Positions 10,724-21,764 of a DNA stretch of 64,000 nucleotides are shown piece by piece. Source of the stretch: Scleroderma bovista (lineage: Eukaryota > Basidiomycota > Agaricomycetes > Boletales > Sclerodermataceae); NCBI GenBank assembly GCA_037178675.1, contig JAYMGJ010000418.1, positions 1 to 64,000 on the forward strand. The letters are read 5' to 3'. A model generated the notes under the pieces. The model saw only the letters and a program-made list of their open reading frames with translations, was not told the DNA's origin and made no database searches. A program made the position numbers and the translations under genes. Each line of letters opens with the position of its first letter. Position 1 is the stretch's first letter.

Positions 10724-11498
10724 CACCTACAATCTCCGCCTTGCTGCTAGGTGCTACTCCGATGAAAAAGGGGACAAGTCCGACAGGAGGAGGTACAACT
10801 CCGAAAGGAGGAGACGCAAGTCCGACGTAGAGGAGGACAAGTCCTACAGAGGAGGAGTTCAGCACCTGAAGAAGGGAAAGGAAGACGTAGGGGGTGAGGG
10901 CGTCAGCTTCAGCTTATGTGCTGCGCCCTTGGACAGGCTCAGCCCTCGTATTTCGGAGGAGCGGAGGAGTGACAAAGGAGTAGGAGGAGGAGGAGGAGGA
11001 GGAACTTAGAGTCAGACAGAAGCAAGATGGGGACGGGGCTTTGTTGATATTCGTACTCAGGTACGAGGAAATACACAGAGGCTTATATACTAACTGAAAG
11101 GACAGGATCCTTGTGATAAACACAAGACATGTGAAAGGCGGAGTAGGAGAAACACATGAGAGGAGGAAACACATGGAAGGAGTACGTAGCAACAGGGTGA
11201 CAAGTAAGTGACAGGAAGGAAACAGGGTATGTACCTGGAGGTATGACAGAAGTGGGCCGGACAGGCCGGAGGAACAGAGTAGGAGTTCGGAGTAGAAACA
11301 TCGGAGATGGTAGGAGATGTGTCGGAGCAAAATAGGAGATACATCGGAGTTGGTAGGAGATACGTCGGAGTTGGTAGGAGATACGTCGGAGCAAAGAGGA
11401 GATGCGTTGGAGCAAGTAGGAGATATGTAGGAGTTGGCATGGATGTGACAATTGTTGAAGATGAGGTCTGTGGATCCTCGTGCCATCGCATACACCAC
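10724..11498. mobile_element. 775-bp insertion in the DUF6698 gene with 8-bp direct repeats
   Basis: TTGTCAAG lies directly left (10716-10723) and right (11499-11506) of this segment, as an 8-bp target duplication would. No convincing terminal inverted repeats were found. Inside are short purine-rich repeats, a (GGA)n run near 10981, a minus-strand TATA (AGTATATAAGCC, about 11077-11088) and a 21-bp minisatellite. The TATA and no coding capacity suit a solo LTR, while 8 bp suits a hAT-like element; the class stays open. Confidence 0.5.
11317..11440. repeat. 21-bp minisatellite
   Basis: About six units close to AGGAGATACGTCGGAGTTGGT, with variants, inside the insertion described above. Confidence 0.85.
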
Positions 11499-11837
11499 TT
11501 GTCAAGTAAGTGCTTGTATTCTTGTATCACGTCTATTTATTGGCCCAAAATAGCTTCGCTTCGCGCTATCGAGCTCCACGTCATGGAATTTACATGACGA
11601 AGAGTTTGACTACAATGTGCTTTACCATAACATCATCGATTACTTCGAACAGCCTTTGTCACCCAAGAAGTCTGCCGAGGTTAAAGACTTACTGCTTTGG
11701 TGGAACCGGTGAGTAATTGAATGCAGGATGCCGCATGTTTTTAATTTCACATTAGGAAAGTTTTTGGTCGTCGCAATGCATCCTTCTACCAGCCCCAGCG
11801 TGTGGACACACTCTCGGTTGCTCTTGCAAGAATGTGA

Positions 11838-13692
11838 ATGGCCAAACCGTCTGTTGTGACGTTCCCATACCCTCACACACTCAAATTCAGATTTTTTTCA
11901 ACAAAAGTCTGTTTCCATGTATGTCTACGAGTTTCTCTCCTTCATGTACTCGCCACCACCATTTATTGGTGTATGCTGTATTTTACACCAGCTCGGTGTT
12001 GTACTTCACTGTAACTCACAGCTGTACCTGTAACACTACTGTAACCAATTTGACCGCATTTCATTCCAAGCTAATGAGGCCCATGCTTTTGCTGCCATCT
12101 GAATAGTGCCACGAAGGGCACAGCATGTGCAATACCCTAAAAATGCTGAGCATTCACAAGTGTGAGAAGGTTTTCAGCTCGTTTCCACGGTTAAAATGTT
12201 TGGCATTGTTTCTTCATTTCACATAACTCCAGTTCAGTAGCCCCAGACCGAGATACATGCCAGTAAATTTCCTACTAGTAATAATTTCTCTACATTACGA
12301 ACCAGAAATGATTTTCCCACTGTTTAGGCATCAAAATCATAGCATGTAACATGCTGCAAGATAGAAAATCGGAATAAACCTGACCTATATGTTAATTGTT
12401 ATGCAGGCTTCAGAAATCTCACAAGGTCTGAAAGCATTGAACTTGAGCATGGATGTTGTCAAAGATGCAGGACATAGGGGTTGTTTGGCCTTACTAATAA
12501 AACTTCCACAAGAGCAGAATATGGGATAGATCGAGTTCAAATGAGCACTTTTCAATACCTGTTAGTGGTTCAGAAAATGGATTGTAGTGATTGTATTGGT
12601 CCACCCTTGGCAACATTACATTGATGCCACTGGAGGACTGTAATGCCATAAAATGGCAAATGGAATGCAACAAAGGTTTCACCTTGTCCGAGCTACCAGG
12701 TTTAAGTCATTTGGAAATCCAGAGAATAAGTAGGTTCATTAGCAGATCCGAAGTCCTTTAAAAGGCCACATAGAACTTTGTATGGTACATTGGCATATTC
12801 TTTGAAATTATGACCTTTGGTCAGTTTATAATGGCAATATAATGACTTTATAAAAAAACTACGATTTCAGTGATGACAAGGGTTCTGGGACTTCGTTGTA
12901 TCGTGAGAACATCCTACGACTGAACTTTTTGCCTTCTTTGGAAGTTTTACCTTTCAATACACTTCAGTAGTAAGCAAATTGTACTCCTTGAATAACTGTA
13001 ATTCACTTTCGCCATTCCATTCAATTCGTCAAGCAAGGGTTCTGCCGACGCAGGCGGCATTTCGAGCTAGATGGTCTGATTGAAACTCGATATTGCAGAG
13101 CAGGATGTCCACCTGTTTCCCCATTTGGGTTATGATGACTCCCAGTCACGTGCGTCTGGGCTGATCAACGTGATCACTCACATGATTCAGTTGGTGGACC
13201 AAGGAGCCGCGGTAGGGATTGCTACTAGCGTGACTTCGAGGACAGGCTATTTACACAACATCCAAGCTAATTTCTTCGACAGGAAGACCAACCACTGGCG
13301 GCACTAGATGCGGAGGCAGAAGACATACGCCAAGCAAAGATAGGCCAAGCCCACATTGTGAATACACATGCGGTCATCCTCATATTGTTCAATTACTGAC
13401 AAAATAGTCCGAAACGTCGACCACCTTGTCTACCTATGTATATTCTATCATAATTCCTTCTCCAGACATGGCCGAAGGAGTGTTTAATAAGAAGAAGGAC
13501 GGAGCTCTAAATACAACCGGAAAATAAAAAGAAGACAATCGCGGCAGTTCAAAAATGTCCCAGTTCTTAGGGTCGTAGCGCCCTTATAAGCAAGGTGATT
13601 TGAACTTTTATCTACCCCCCCTCCCCTCCCATCTTGTGCTCTAATAAAATTGTTATTTTATCTCTTTCTAGATTCTCTCCAACCTAAATCCT
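11838..13692. other. AT-rich intergenic region; left edge of the duplication near 13130
   Basis: No gene supported up to 13.1 kb. From about 13130 the sequence resembles the region upstream of the second FunK1 gene (shared CAGTCACGTGCGT and GCTGATCAACG blocks, at about 13143 and 17755), so the promoter was duplicated with the gene. A pyrimidine tract at about 13614-13640 lies shortly before the FunK1 start. Confidence 0.5.
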
Positions 13693-16030
13693 ATGGCTGA
13701 CGAGCGGACTAATACTACTAAACCTCCAGCTACGCCTACTCCCATCGCACTGCACACCATCCCTTGTTCGCATGACACAGTAAGCGCCCGTACAGAGGCC
13801 CTGCTCCGCAGAAGAGTAGCGGTACTCCAAGACCTCGGCCCAATCCCTGTTGTGCCACTCGAATACTTCAACTTGGCTGGCCTGCCTCCGCTGCGCAGCG
13901 GCATTGACGTCCAGAACATCGAGCGTGCGCTGCAAGCATCTGGCCGGATCACATCGGGACAGTGGCGTGAACTTTATCCGTCGAACCCCAGCAATGGCAC
14001 CGCGAACGAGGAAGACTACTACAAGCACCTTTGCATTATCTTTAAAGCAGTTGTGACACAGGCCACGAAGGGCACCAGGACAAACCCAACGGTCGATTTC
14101 ATTTACAAGCCTAACGTGTCTGCACGGACGCACACCTCCAACCCTGATGGTTACTTGCGATTGACAGAGGGAAAGAGTGTCCGACTCCCTGGAACTGAAT
14201 CTCGGGATTCTTGGGACGATGTCGCGGTTTCGTTTGAATTCAACAAGTATGATAATAACAAGGATGTAAGTTGGACGTCACTTCGAGGCGCACAATGTGA
14301 CTGATATGTGGGAAGAATGAGCGGAAATTGATCTGGAGCCTTCATCACATTATGCGCAGTGACCCTTGCAGACGTTCTACGCTTGGTGTAACGATTGGGG
14401 GTGCCAACATGAGATTGTGGTTCACTTGTCGGTCGGTGACAATGGTGTCCGAGCCCTTCGATTTTATCAAGGTCAGTTTACCGCCGTTGTTATCGATCAC
14501 AGACATACTGAGCATGCATGACCAGGCTACCTCTCAGCTCATTCATTTTTTTTGTGCGGTGGCATTTGCCGACGATCATCAACTCGGTTGGGATCCGACC
14601 ATCGGGCGGATACTTGTTAACGACCGTGTGCAGTATGAGATCACTCTGAATCCTCCTGATGGACCGTCTACTACATATGTAACTACCAACATCATTGCGG
14701 ACTTCGGAGCAGAACCCATGGAGGGCAGAGGCACTCGAGTCTTCCAAGGATATCGCAAAGGAGATCCCGACAAGATACCAGTAGTCATCAAGGACACGTG
14801 GAGAGCCTTCGATTGCAAGAAGGAAGATGTCATTCTCAAAGAAATCTATACTGACATGGTAAAGGTGATGGGCGAGGCCGAGGCGAAAGATACTCAGAAG
14901 CATTTTCTTACTGTCCTTGATGCCGACGACGTAGTGATTGAGGGGAACCTGGACGATACCCTCTGTCTTTTGCATGGAAACAATCCTCCATCCAAATGCA
15001 AAACGTATGAAATACCTCTTGAAGAACATTCGAACGCAGACGAGCTTCCAAGCGAGACTACGCTGACTCACACAGTTGCTGACTTCAAAGTTTCCCATAA
15101 GGTTCATACACGCATCGTGTTCAAAGAAGTTTGCGAGACACTATATTCGGTTCGCGATCTCCGTGGTGTCATGCAAATGTTACTGGATGTGCTCAAAGGT
15201 GTGAACACGAGGTCGTCACGACGCTTTGTCCATCTAACCAGTTGATAGTACTTCAATTATTGCACAGAAGCGGGTGGCTTCACCGGGACATTAGTCCCGG
15301 CAATCTCATGCGAATAGGGGGATCGGTGAAGCTTGCTGACCTAGAGTATGCGAAACGACTAGATTCCGATAAGACCCATGACTTTCGTACGGTGAGTTTT
15401 ACTACTTGCTTGATGGCAGTGCTGGTAGTAACAATTGTATAGGGTACTCACCACTTCATGGCCTGCGAAGTGGAAGCGCACAGGTACCTCTTCCATTTGA
15501 AGCAATCGGGCAACAATGCAGATCTTGATATGGAAAACTTTTCAAGTGAACCTGCGAAACCGCCATTCGCATATAACCCTGTCCACGACCTTGAGTCATT
15601 GTGGTGGATCTGGGTCTGGGTCATGTACTTCTATGTCGATAAGGATGGAATGACGCATTCCCCCGAACAAGCGAAAGCTTTCCGATTGCTGTTTCCCGAT
15701 TACATACCCGCGGAGCGCGTGCGGCACTTTTTAGCCTCCCTGCGAGCGGATGTTTCCCCGGCTTTCCAGCACCGAATCGACGGCATTGAACTGATTCGTC
15801 GGAACTTGGAAATAACATATTTCAACATGGAAAGATCACTGCCCCCGGATTACGCACTTTTCCTTCCACGCCTCACGGGTTATTTTCTCAGAGTGCTACA
15901 AATCGCTGTGGACCGTACTGGGGATATCAAACTTTATATTCCTGTTGAACACCCCAAACGCAAGGAGCCTGAATGCGAAGAGGGAAACCTATTTTCATCC
16001 ACCTCAATTAAGCGAAACAAGCAGGGATGA
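13693..16030 (+). CDS. FunK1-type fungal protein kinase, copy 1 (710 aa)
   Basis: Exons 13693..14265, 14316..14471, 14526..15198, 15249..15391 and 15443..16030 give one frame of 710 codons. The N-terminal region ends in DDVAVSFEFNKY. The kinase core has RVFQGYRKGD and VVIKDTW (probable VAIK lysine), the catalytic loop HRDISPGNLM, and LADLEYAKRL where most kinases have DFG. It ends with the FunK1 block HDLESLWWIWVWVMYF. FunK1 (Pkinase_fungal) is expanded in Agaricomycetes; its substrates are unknown. The C-terminus is basic (KRKEP, IKRNKQG). All splice phases agree with copy 2. Confidence 0.9.
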
Positions 16031-16405
16031 TGATGTTTAGAAGTAGGTTGTGATTGGTTTTCCTGACCTGTCTCGCTCAAGAGTCAACACTTTGTTACCA
16101 GCGCGCAATTACAATGTGATGTAATGAACAGGCTATAACAAACTGTCGTGTGCTTTGGCTACAGCACTGCGGTTGAAATTAATTCAATGTTTGAAGAGTC
16201 TGCGCTATCCAGGTTGCATCGACGATGTATCACTTTGAAATACTATCCGTTCTACTCGACTCACATATCCCGTTCATCCCAAATATCGGGAGGCGCAAAG
16301 CTCCCCGAAGCTGGTATCGCAGTTGTGAGTTCTGTTAAATCAATAAGTTCCAAGATCTGCTCGCTTAAGTGAACTGTCTTCGTCGTTCCATGCAACAAGA
16401 GGAGG

Positions 16406-16641
16406 GAGTTCTCTTGGAACGTAAACGGGCTGCGGCCGTGAATGAAAAGTAAATGCGACATGCAAAGCTCAAAAACGAGCCATTACCTCTCCATAAAGAC
16501 GGAAGGACATCGTAGGATGCTGCAAAGCGTGCGGGAGTGTCATACGCATTTCAGGTCGACAAACCTCGAGGGTGTGGACAGTAGTTTGTGAGAATAACGA
16601 TTTGACAGCATATATTACTGTTGTGCTTCATTACCATGATC
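16406..16641 (-). pseudogene. captured Rho-GEF (CNH-domain) exon fragment, copy 1
   Basis: This minus-strand segment matches the Rho-GEF gene at about 63270-63505. It covers the end of an intron, the exon from FSQTTVHTLE to MSFRLYGE, the next intron, and the first codons of the following exon (VYVPREL), after which similarity stops. Because introns are included it is a DNA-level copy, not a retrocopy. It lies between the FunK1 gene and the lectin and cannot encode a CNH domain. Confidence 0.85.
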
Positions 16642-16818
16642 AGTGCAACAACCAACGATCTTTACCATCTTGATGTCCCACTGACCTTGGTCTTGGGACT
16701 CGAGCATTATTTCAGTCATGGGCCAGTGTATCCTATACAAAAATCATTGATAAGCTTCACCGAAAAACAAGGGCACATCATAATCGCAAAACGTGTTCTC
16801 TTCTGCCGGAACACGTAC

Positions 16819-17200
16819 CTCTCTGATGAACCACGCAACTGGGTAATCACTAGCAACGACATATGCTTCTTTTGACAGGGATTTCACTGAAAGATATTTG
16901 CCCGTACGTCTTGAGATTCTTATGTAATAGAATGCCCGGCACCCAATGGGCTAATATCCCACCGTTATGACGATATATATGAGAAACGCCTCTCGCTGGG
17001 ATACGCAGGCAGTGACCCACCTTCTGTGTCTCGATCTCCTCGGGCGGCATCCCTGTAACGAAAAATGGCGGAAATGAAAGTGGCTGCAATGATGGTAAAC
17101 AGCTGTAGAACTGACCGATTACCGAGAGGTCGTACTTATTTCCATAGCTGTCTCACTCTGGCGGTTGACGAAAGTGTACGTTCCACGAGAGATTGGCATT
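16819..17200 (-). pseudogene. ricin-B-type lectin-like gene, decayed copy 1
   Basis: A start at 17200 gives MPISRGTYTFVNRQS; further blocks are GMPPEEIETQK, WDISPLGAGHSI and YVVASDYPVAWFIRE, as in the intact lectin at 21765-22647. A TATA box lies near 17246. Compared with copy 2 there are two 4-bp insertions in the exon after GAGHSI, which break the frame, and small deletions in exon 1. The final trefoil blocks are missing. Confidence 0.75.
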
Positions 17201-17903
17201 GTGCATTAATGAGGGAGTGGTCACAAACGAGATGGACAAACTGGGTTTATATAGCCCCCGCCTCCAATAAAAGGGTGTACGTCGAAGCTGGAAGATGCCG
17301 AGGGTACCAGTACGCTTGCAGAAGGATACGAAAAGATCAGCCCAGACCTGCAGACGTCAGAGACTCCTGCATTGATGTTACAATTGGTTTCGAAAGGTCT
17401 CGAATCAGCGAGCTACAGGCCGCACGGGTTCCCTGGATGTGTTCTCCTATTCATGCGATGCGCCGGTAATTTGGCCTGCTGGGTGTCTGCAGCATGTCCA
17501 CTGAAAGTCACAAGAACGTTTCCCGTTTGACATGCGATTTCAGGTCTCGGACAGGCGGCGTCGTTCCCCTTGAAACCTCCATCGGCAGTAAGAAAACTGA
17601 CGAACCAATATCGGTGATCGTAGGGAAAAGGAAAGGCTCACCTGGTGATGGTCTTACGGGAATTATGAGACCTTGTGGTCGACACGTCCAATCATGGTAT
17701 GAAAGAGAGGAAGGGCGAGCAAGTGGGTTGAAAAGAGGAACCTGATTGGGTGACAGTCACGTGCGTGTCGTGGAATGCTCGCTGATCAACGCGACCACTC
17801 AGTTCAAAGTTGCTTGAATGCGATCGTTTGAACTTGTGTCTTTCATCATCTTTGCAGCCTGCACTCTAACTTTACCTTTGAACCTCTTTCTAGATCAACT
17901 CCT
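17201..17903. promoter_or_regulatory. intergenic: lectin promoter and FunK1 copy 2 upstream region
   Basis: A minus-strand TATATAAACC (about 17246-17255) lies roughly 50 bp upstream of the lectin start. From about 17745 the duplicated FunK1 upstream sequence begins. Nothing else is seen in 17260-17745. Confidence 0.5.
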
Positions 17904-20268
17904 ATGACCGACAAGCAGACTAACACCACGCCACCTCGAACTACTCCCTCGTCCATCGCACCGGACACCGTCCCTCGTTCGCGCCACACAGGCACGCCCT
18001 CTTATCGTACAGGGGATCTGCTCCGCGGCAGAGTAGCAGTACTCAAAGACCTCGGCCCAATCCCTGTTGTACCACTCAAGTACTTCAACTCGGCCGTCCT
18101 GCCTCCGCTACGCAACGACATCGACGTCCAGAAGATCGAGCGTGCGCTGCAAGCATCCGGGAAAATAACATCGGGGCAGTGGCGTGAATATCAGTCGAAC
18201 CCCAGCAATGGCTCCGCGAACGAGGAAGACTACAACAAGCACCTTTGCAGTATCTTTGAAGCAGTTACGAAGCAAGTCAAGAAGGGCACTGGGACAGGCA
18301 CAACGGTCGATTTCATCCAGAAGCCTAATTCAGCACCCATGTCTGAGCGGGCGAACAGCTCCAGACCAGATGGTTACATGCTATTGAAAAAGAAAAAGAG
18401 TGTCAAATCCGGAACCGACTCTCGAGATTTTTGGGACGATGTCGCGGTTTCGTTCGAATTCAAGAAGTATGGTAAAGACAACGACAAACAGGATGTAAGT
18501 TTGATGCCACTTCTAGGCGCACAATGTGACTGATATGAGGAAAGAGTGAGCGCAAGTTCATCTGGAGCCTTCATCATATCATGCGCAGTGACCCTTGCAG
18601 ACGTTCTACGCTTGGCGTAACGATCGAGGGCGCAAACATGAGGTTGTGGTTCACTTGTCGGTCGGTGACAATGGTGTCCGAGCCCTTCGACTTTATAAAA
18701 GTCAGTTTACCGCCGTTGTTATCGATCGCAGACATACTCAGCGTGCATGAGCAGGATACCTCTCAGCTCATTTACTTTTTTTGCTCGGTGGCATTTGCCG
18801 ACGATCACGAATTCGGTTGGGATCCATCTATCCTGCGGATCCTTGTTGATGGCCATGCGCAGTACGAGATTACTCTGAATTCTGCTAATGGATCGTCTGT
18901 ATATGTAACTACTGACACCCTTGCGGATTTCGGAGCGGAAGCTATGAGGGGCAGGGGCACTCGAGTCTTCAAAGGATATTGCAAAGGAGATCCCAACAAT
19001 ACGCCGGTAGCCATCAAGGACACGTGGAGAGCCAGCGATCGCGAAAGGGAAGATGTCACTCTTAATGAAATTTTTGCCAACATGGCAAAGGTGATGGATA
19101 AGGCCGAGGTGGAAGATGCTCAGAAGCATTTTCTCACTGTTCGTGATGCCGGCGACGTAGTGATCAAGGGGAAGGTGGACGATACCCTCTGTCTATTGCG
19201 TGGCGAAAATCCCCCGTCCGACTGCAAAATGTATGAGATACTTCCCGAAGAACCTCCAAGCATAGACAAGCTTTCAAAAGGGACTGCGATGCCTCACACG
19301 ACGGTGCCCCCAGTTTCCGACTTCAAAGTCTCTAGGGTTCATATACGCATCGTGTTCAAAGAAGTGTGCGAGACATTATATGCGGTTCGCGATCTCCGTG
19401 GTGTCATGCAAATGTTACTGGATGTGCTCAAAGGTGTGAACGCGAGGTAGTCACGACGCGTTGTCCATCTAACCTGTTCATAGTACTTCAGTTATTGCAC
19501 AAAAGTGGTTGGGTTCACCGGGACATTAGTCCCGGCAATCTCATGCGAATAGGGGGATCGGTGAAGCTTGCTGACCTAGAGTACGCGAAACGACTGGATT
19601 CCGATAAGACCCATGACTTTCGTACGGTGAGTTTTACTATTTGCTTGATGGTAGTGCTGGTAGTAACAATTGTACAGGGTACTCACCACTTCATGGCATG
19701 CGAAGTGGAAGCGCATGACTACGTCTTACGCTTGAAGAAAAGGACACTTTACGATCCAGAAGTTGATCTGCAAATTTTTTCAAGTGGACCTCCGACACCT
19801 CCATTCACATTTAACCCTATCCACGACCTCGAATCATTGTGGTGGATCTGGGTCTGGGTCATGTACTTCTATGTTGATAAGGATGGAATGACGCGTTCCC
19901 CCGAACAAGCGAAAGCCTTTCGATTGCTGTTCCCCGATTACATACCCGCAGAGCGTGTGCGGCATTTTATAGCCTCCCTTCGAGCGGACGTTCCCCCGGC
20001 TTTCTGGGACGTAATCCGCTGTACTGAATTAGTGCGTCAGCGGTTGGTAGATACATATTTCGACATGGAAATATCACTACCCCTCGATTTCGCACCGTTC
20101 CTTCCGGAACTCATGGATTATTTTCTCGGATCACTACAACTCGCTGTGGATCGCGCTGGGGATATCAAACTTTATATTCCTGTTGAACACCGCAAACGCA
20201 AGGAGCCTGAACGCGAAGAGGGAAACCTGTTGTCATCCACCTCAAATAAGCGAAACAAGCAGGGATGA
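17904..20268 (+). CDS. FunK1-type fungal protein kinase, copy 2 (719 aa)
   Basis: Exons 17904..18494, 18545..18700, 18755..19433, 19484..19626 and 19678..20268 give 719 codons with the same intron positions and phases as copy 1. Key motifs are kept: VAIKDTW, HRDISPGNLM, LADLEYAKRL, HDLESLWWIWVWVMYF. Differences cluster in the N-terminal linker, the stretch after ACEVEAH and the last 150 residues; the HRD exon is nearly identical. That contrast suggests uneven constraint or gene conversion between the copies. No lesions were seen, so both copies look functional. Confidence 0.9.
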
Positions 20269-20650
20269 TATTTAGAAGTAGGTTGCGATTGATTTTCCTG
20301 ACCTGTCTGTCTCGCTCCAGAGTCAACACTTTGTTACCAGCGCGCAATTACAATATGTGATGTAATGAACAGGCTATAACCAGCTGTCGTGTGCTTTGGC
20401 TACAGCACTGCGATTGCAATTAATTCAATGTTTTAGTAGTCTGCGCTATCCAGGTTGCAATCACTTTGTAATACCATCCGTTCTACTTGACTCACATATC
20501 CCACTCATCCCAGATACGGGAGGCGCAAAGCTCCCCGAAGCTGGTGTCGCAGGCGTGAGTTCTGTTGTATCAATGAGTTCCAAGATCTGCTTGCTTAAGT
20601 AAACACGGTCCTCGTCGTTCCTTCCACGCCATGCAACAAGAGACGGGCTC

Positions 20651-20886
20651 GAGTTCTTTTGGAACGTAAAGCTGCGGCCGTGAACGAAAAGTAAATGCAA
20701 TGTGCAGAGCTCAAAAACAAGCCATTACCTCTCCATAAAGACGGAAGGACATTGTGGAATGTTGCAAAGCGTGCGGGGATGTCATACGCATCTCAGGTCG
20801 ACAAGCCTCGAGGGTGTGGACAGTAGTTTGTGAAACTAACGATTTGACAGCGTACATATATTACTATTGTGCTTCATTACCATGAT
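20651..20886 (-). pseudogene. captured Rho-GEF (CNH-domain) exon fragment, copy 2
   Basis: Same fragment as at 16406-16641, duplicated with the FunK1 unit, so its capture predates the tandem duplication. It shares the homology limits of copy 1. Confidence 0.8.
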
Positions 20887-20904
20887 GTACAACAACCAAC
20901 GATC

Positions 20905-21257
20905 TTTACCATCTCCATGCCCTCACTGACATTAGACTTCTTGACAGGAATTTAACTGAAAGATATTTGCCCGTCTTGAGATTCTTAATAGAATGCCCAG
21001 CACCCAATGGGCTAATATCCCACTATGGTGATAGATACGAGAAACGCCTCTCGCTGGAATATGCAGTGACCCACCTTCTATGACTCGATCTCCTTAGGCG
21101 GCATGCCTGTAACGAAAAACGGAAATGAAAGTGGCTGCAATGATAGTAAACAGCTGTAGCTCTGACCGATAACCGAGTGGTCGGTCGTACTCATTTCCAT
21201 GGCTGTCCCACTGCTCTGACGGTCGACGAAAGTGTACGTTCCATGAGAGATCGGCAT
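20905..21257 (-). pseudogene. ricin-B-type lectin-like gene, decayed copy 2
   Basis: A start at 21257 gives MPISHGTYTFVDRQSSGTAM, then GMPPKEIES followed by an in-frame TAG where copy 1 has CAG, then an undamaged WDISPLGAGHSIKNLKTGKY. The VASDYPVAW exon part is removed by a deletion of about 200 bp. A TATA motif (TATATAAACC on the minus strand, about 21303) is kept. Confidence 0.75.
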
Positions 21258-21339
21258 TGTATATTAATGAGGGAGTGGTCACAAACGAGATGGACAGACT
21301 GGGTTTATATAGACCCCCCTTCCTTCAATAAAAGGGTGT

Positions 21340-21764
21340 ACGTCCATGTTAGCAATGTGGCATGCGTCTTACGCACGGTCTGGTCCCCATGTGCGGAGGC
21401 AATGCCGGGAAGCTACAGGAAACCACGATGCAGCTCAGTGAAATGGTGCAAGTTAATCAGTGTATAGACTGAGTGAATGGGATGGTATCCAGTGGCGATG
21501 GCACACCTTGCATTGAAGAGCGATTAGAAACGGCGAACCACTCAGTGGATTCGCCCACTCGAAATATACTCAAACGCCGATTACATCCTCACTTCACAAT
21601 ACTACAGATAGCGGACTGCCTAACATACTGAAGATCGATCATTGTCCATAATATCCGGTAGGAATGGAAGGGCGTCAGTGATGGTGGCACCTGTCTGGCA
21701 GTGTCGATACAGATCAAGTAGGGAGGATATACAGGTATCAGAACGTACAGCTTATAAACGGCCT
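21340..21764. other. no gene seen
   Basis: Region between the duplicated unit and the intact lectin gene. Only short frames; no repeat or promoter motif recognised. Confidence 0.4.

Larger units (their letters stand above)
9614..11837 (+). pseudogene. DUF6698-family gene, interrupted by an insertion
   Basis: The start is at 9614 (MSDTPASLKCRIAALEEAN). Exons downstream give GRAIRRLVDLAKPISDLIAE, YRSFKKLVHWCPSIKK, FYNDVTGRLLCPVDYDW and FVYLRGQYDPMNPSKGLFKG, then an F-SIFTSPSSA block near 10580. After the insertion comes LRFALSSSTSWNLHDEEFDY and a spliced end, LLLWWNR|KVFGRRN, stopping at 11837. These are signature blocks of the large agaricomycete DUF6698 family, whose function is unknown. The family block that normally links the two halves is missing or scrambled at the insertion, so the gene is probably broken. 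Confidence 0.75.
13130..17260. repeat. segmental duplication, copy 1
   Basis: Contains FunK1 gene 1, a Rho-GEF exon fragment and lectin copy 1, in the same order and orientation as 17745-21330. The FunK1 start codons are 4211 bp apart. Edges are approximate. Confidence 0.9.
17745..21330. repeat. segmental duplication, copy 2
   Basis: Second copy of the FunK1 / Rho-GEF fragment / lectin unit. It is shorter than copy 1 mainly because about 200 bp are deleted inside the lectin (relative to about 16680-16870). Confidence 0.9.

Noticed and set aside
12860..13060. Similarity to 25740-25920 as a sign of a shared mobile element
   Set aside because: Only about 35 bp at moderate identity, without defined ends.
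14490..15107. 205-codon minus-strand frame
   Set aside because: Antisense of the FunK1 kinase; codon-level homology is on the plus strand.
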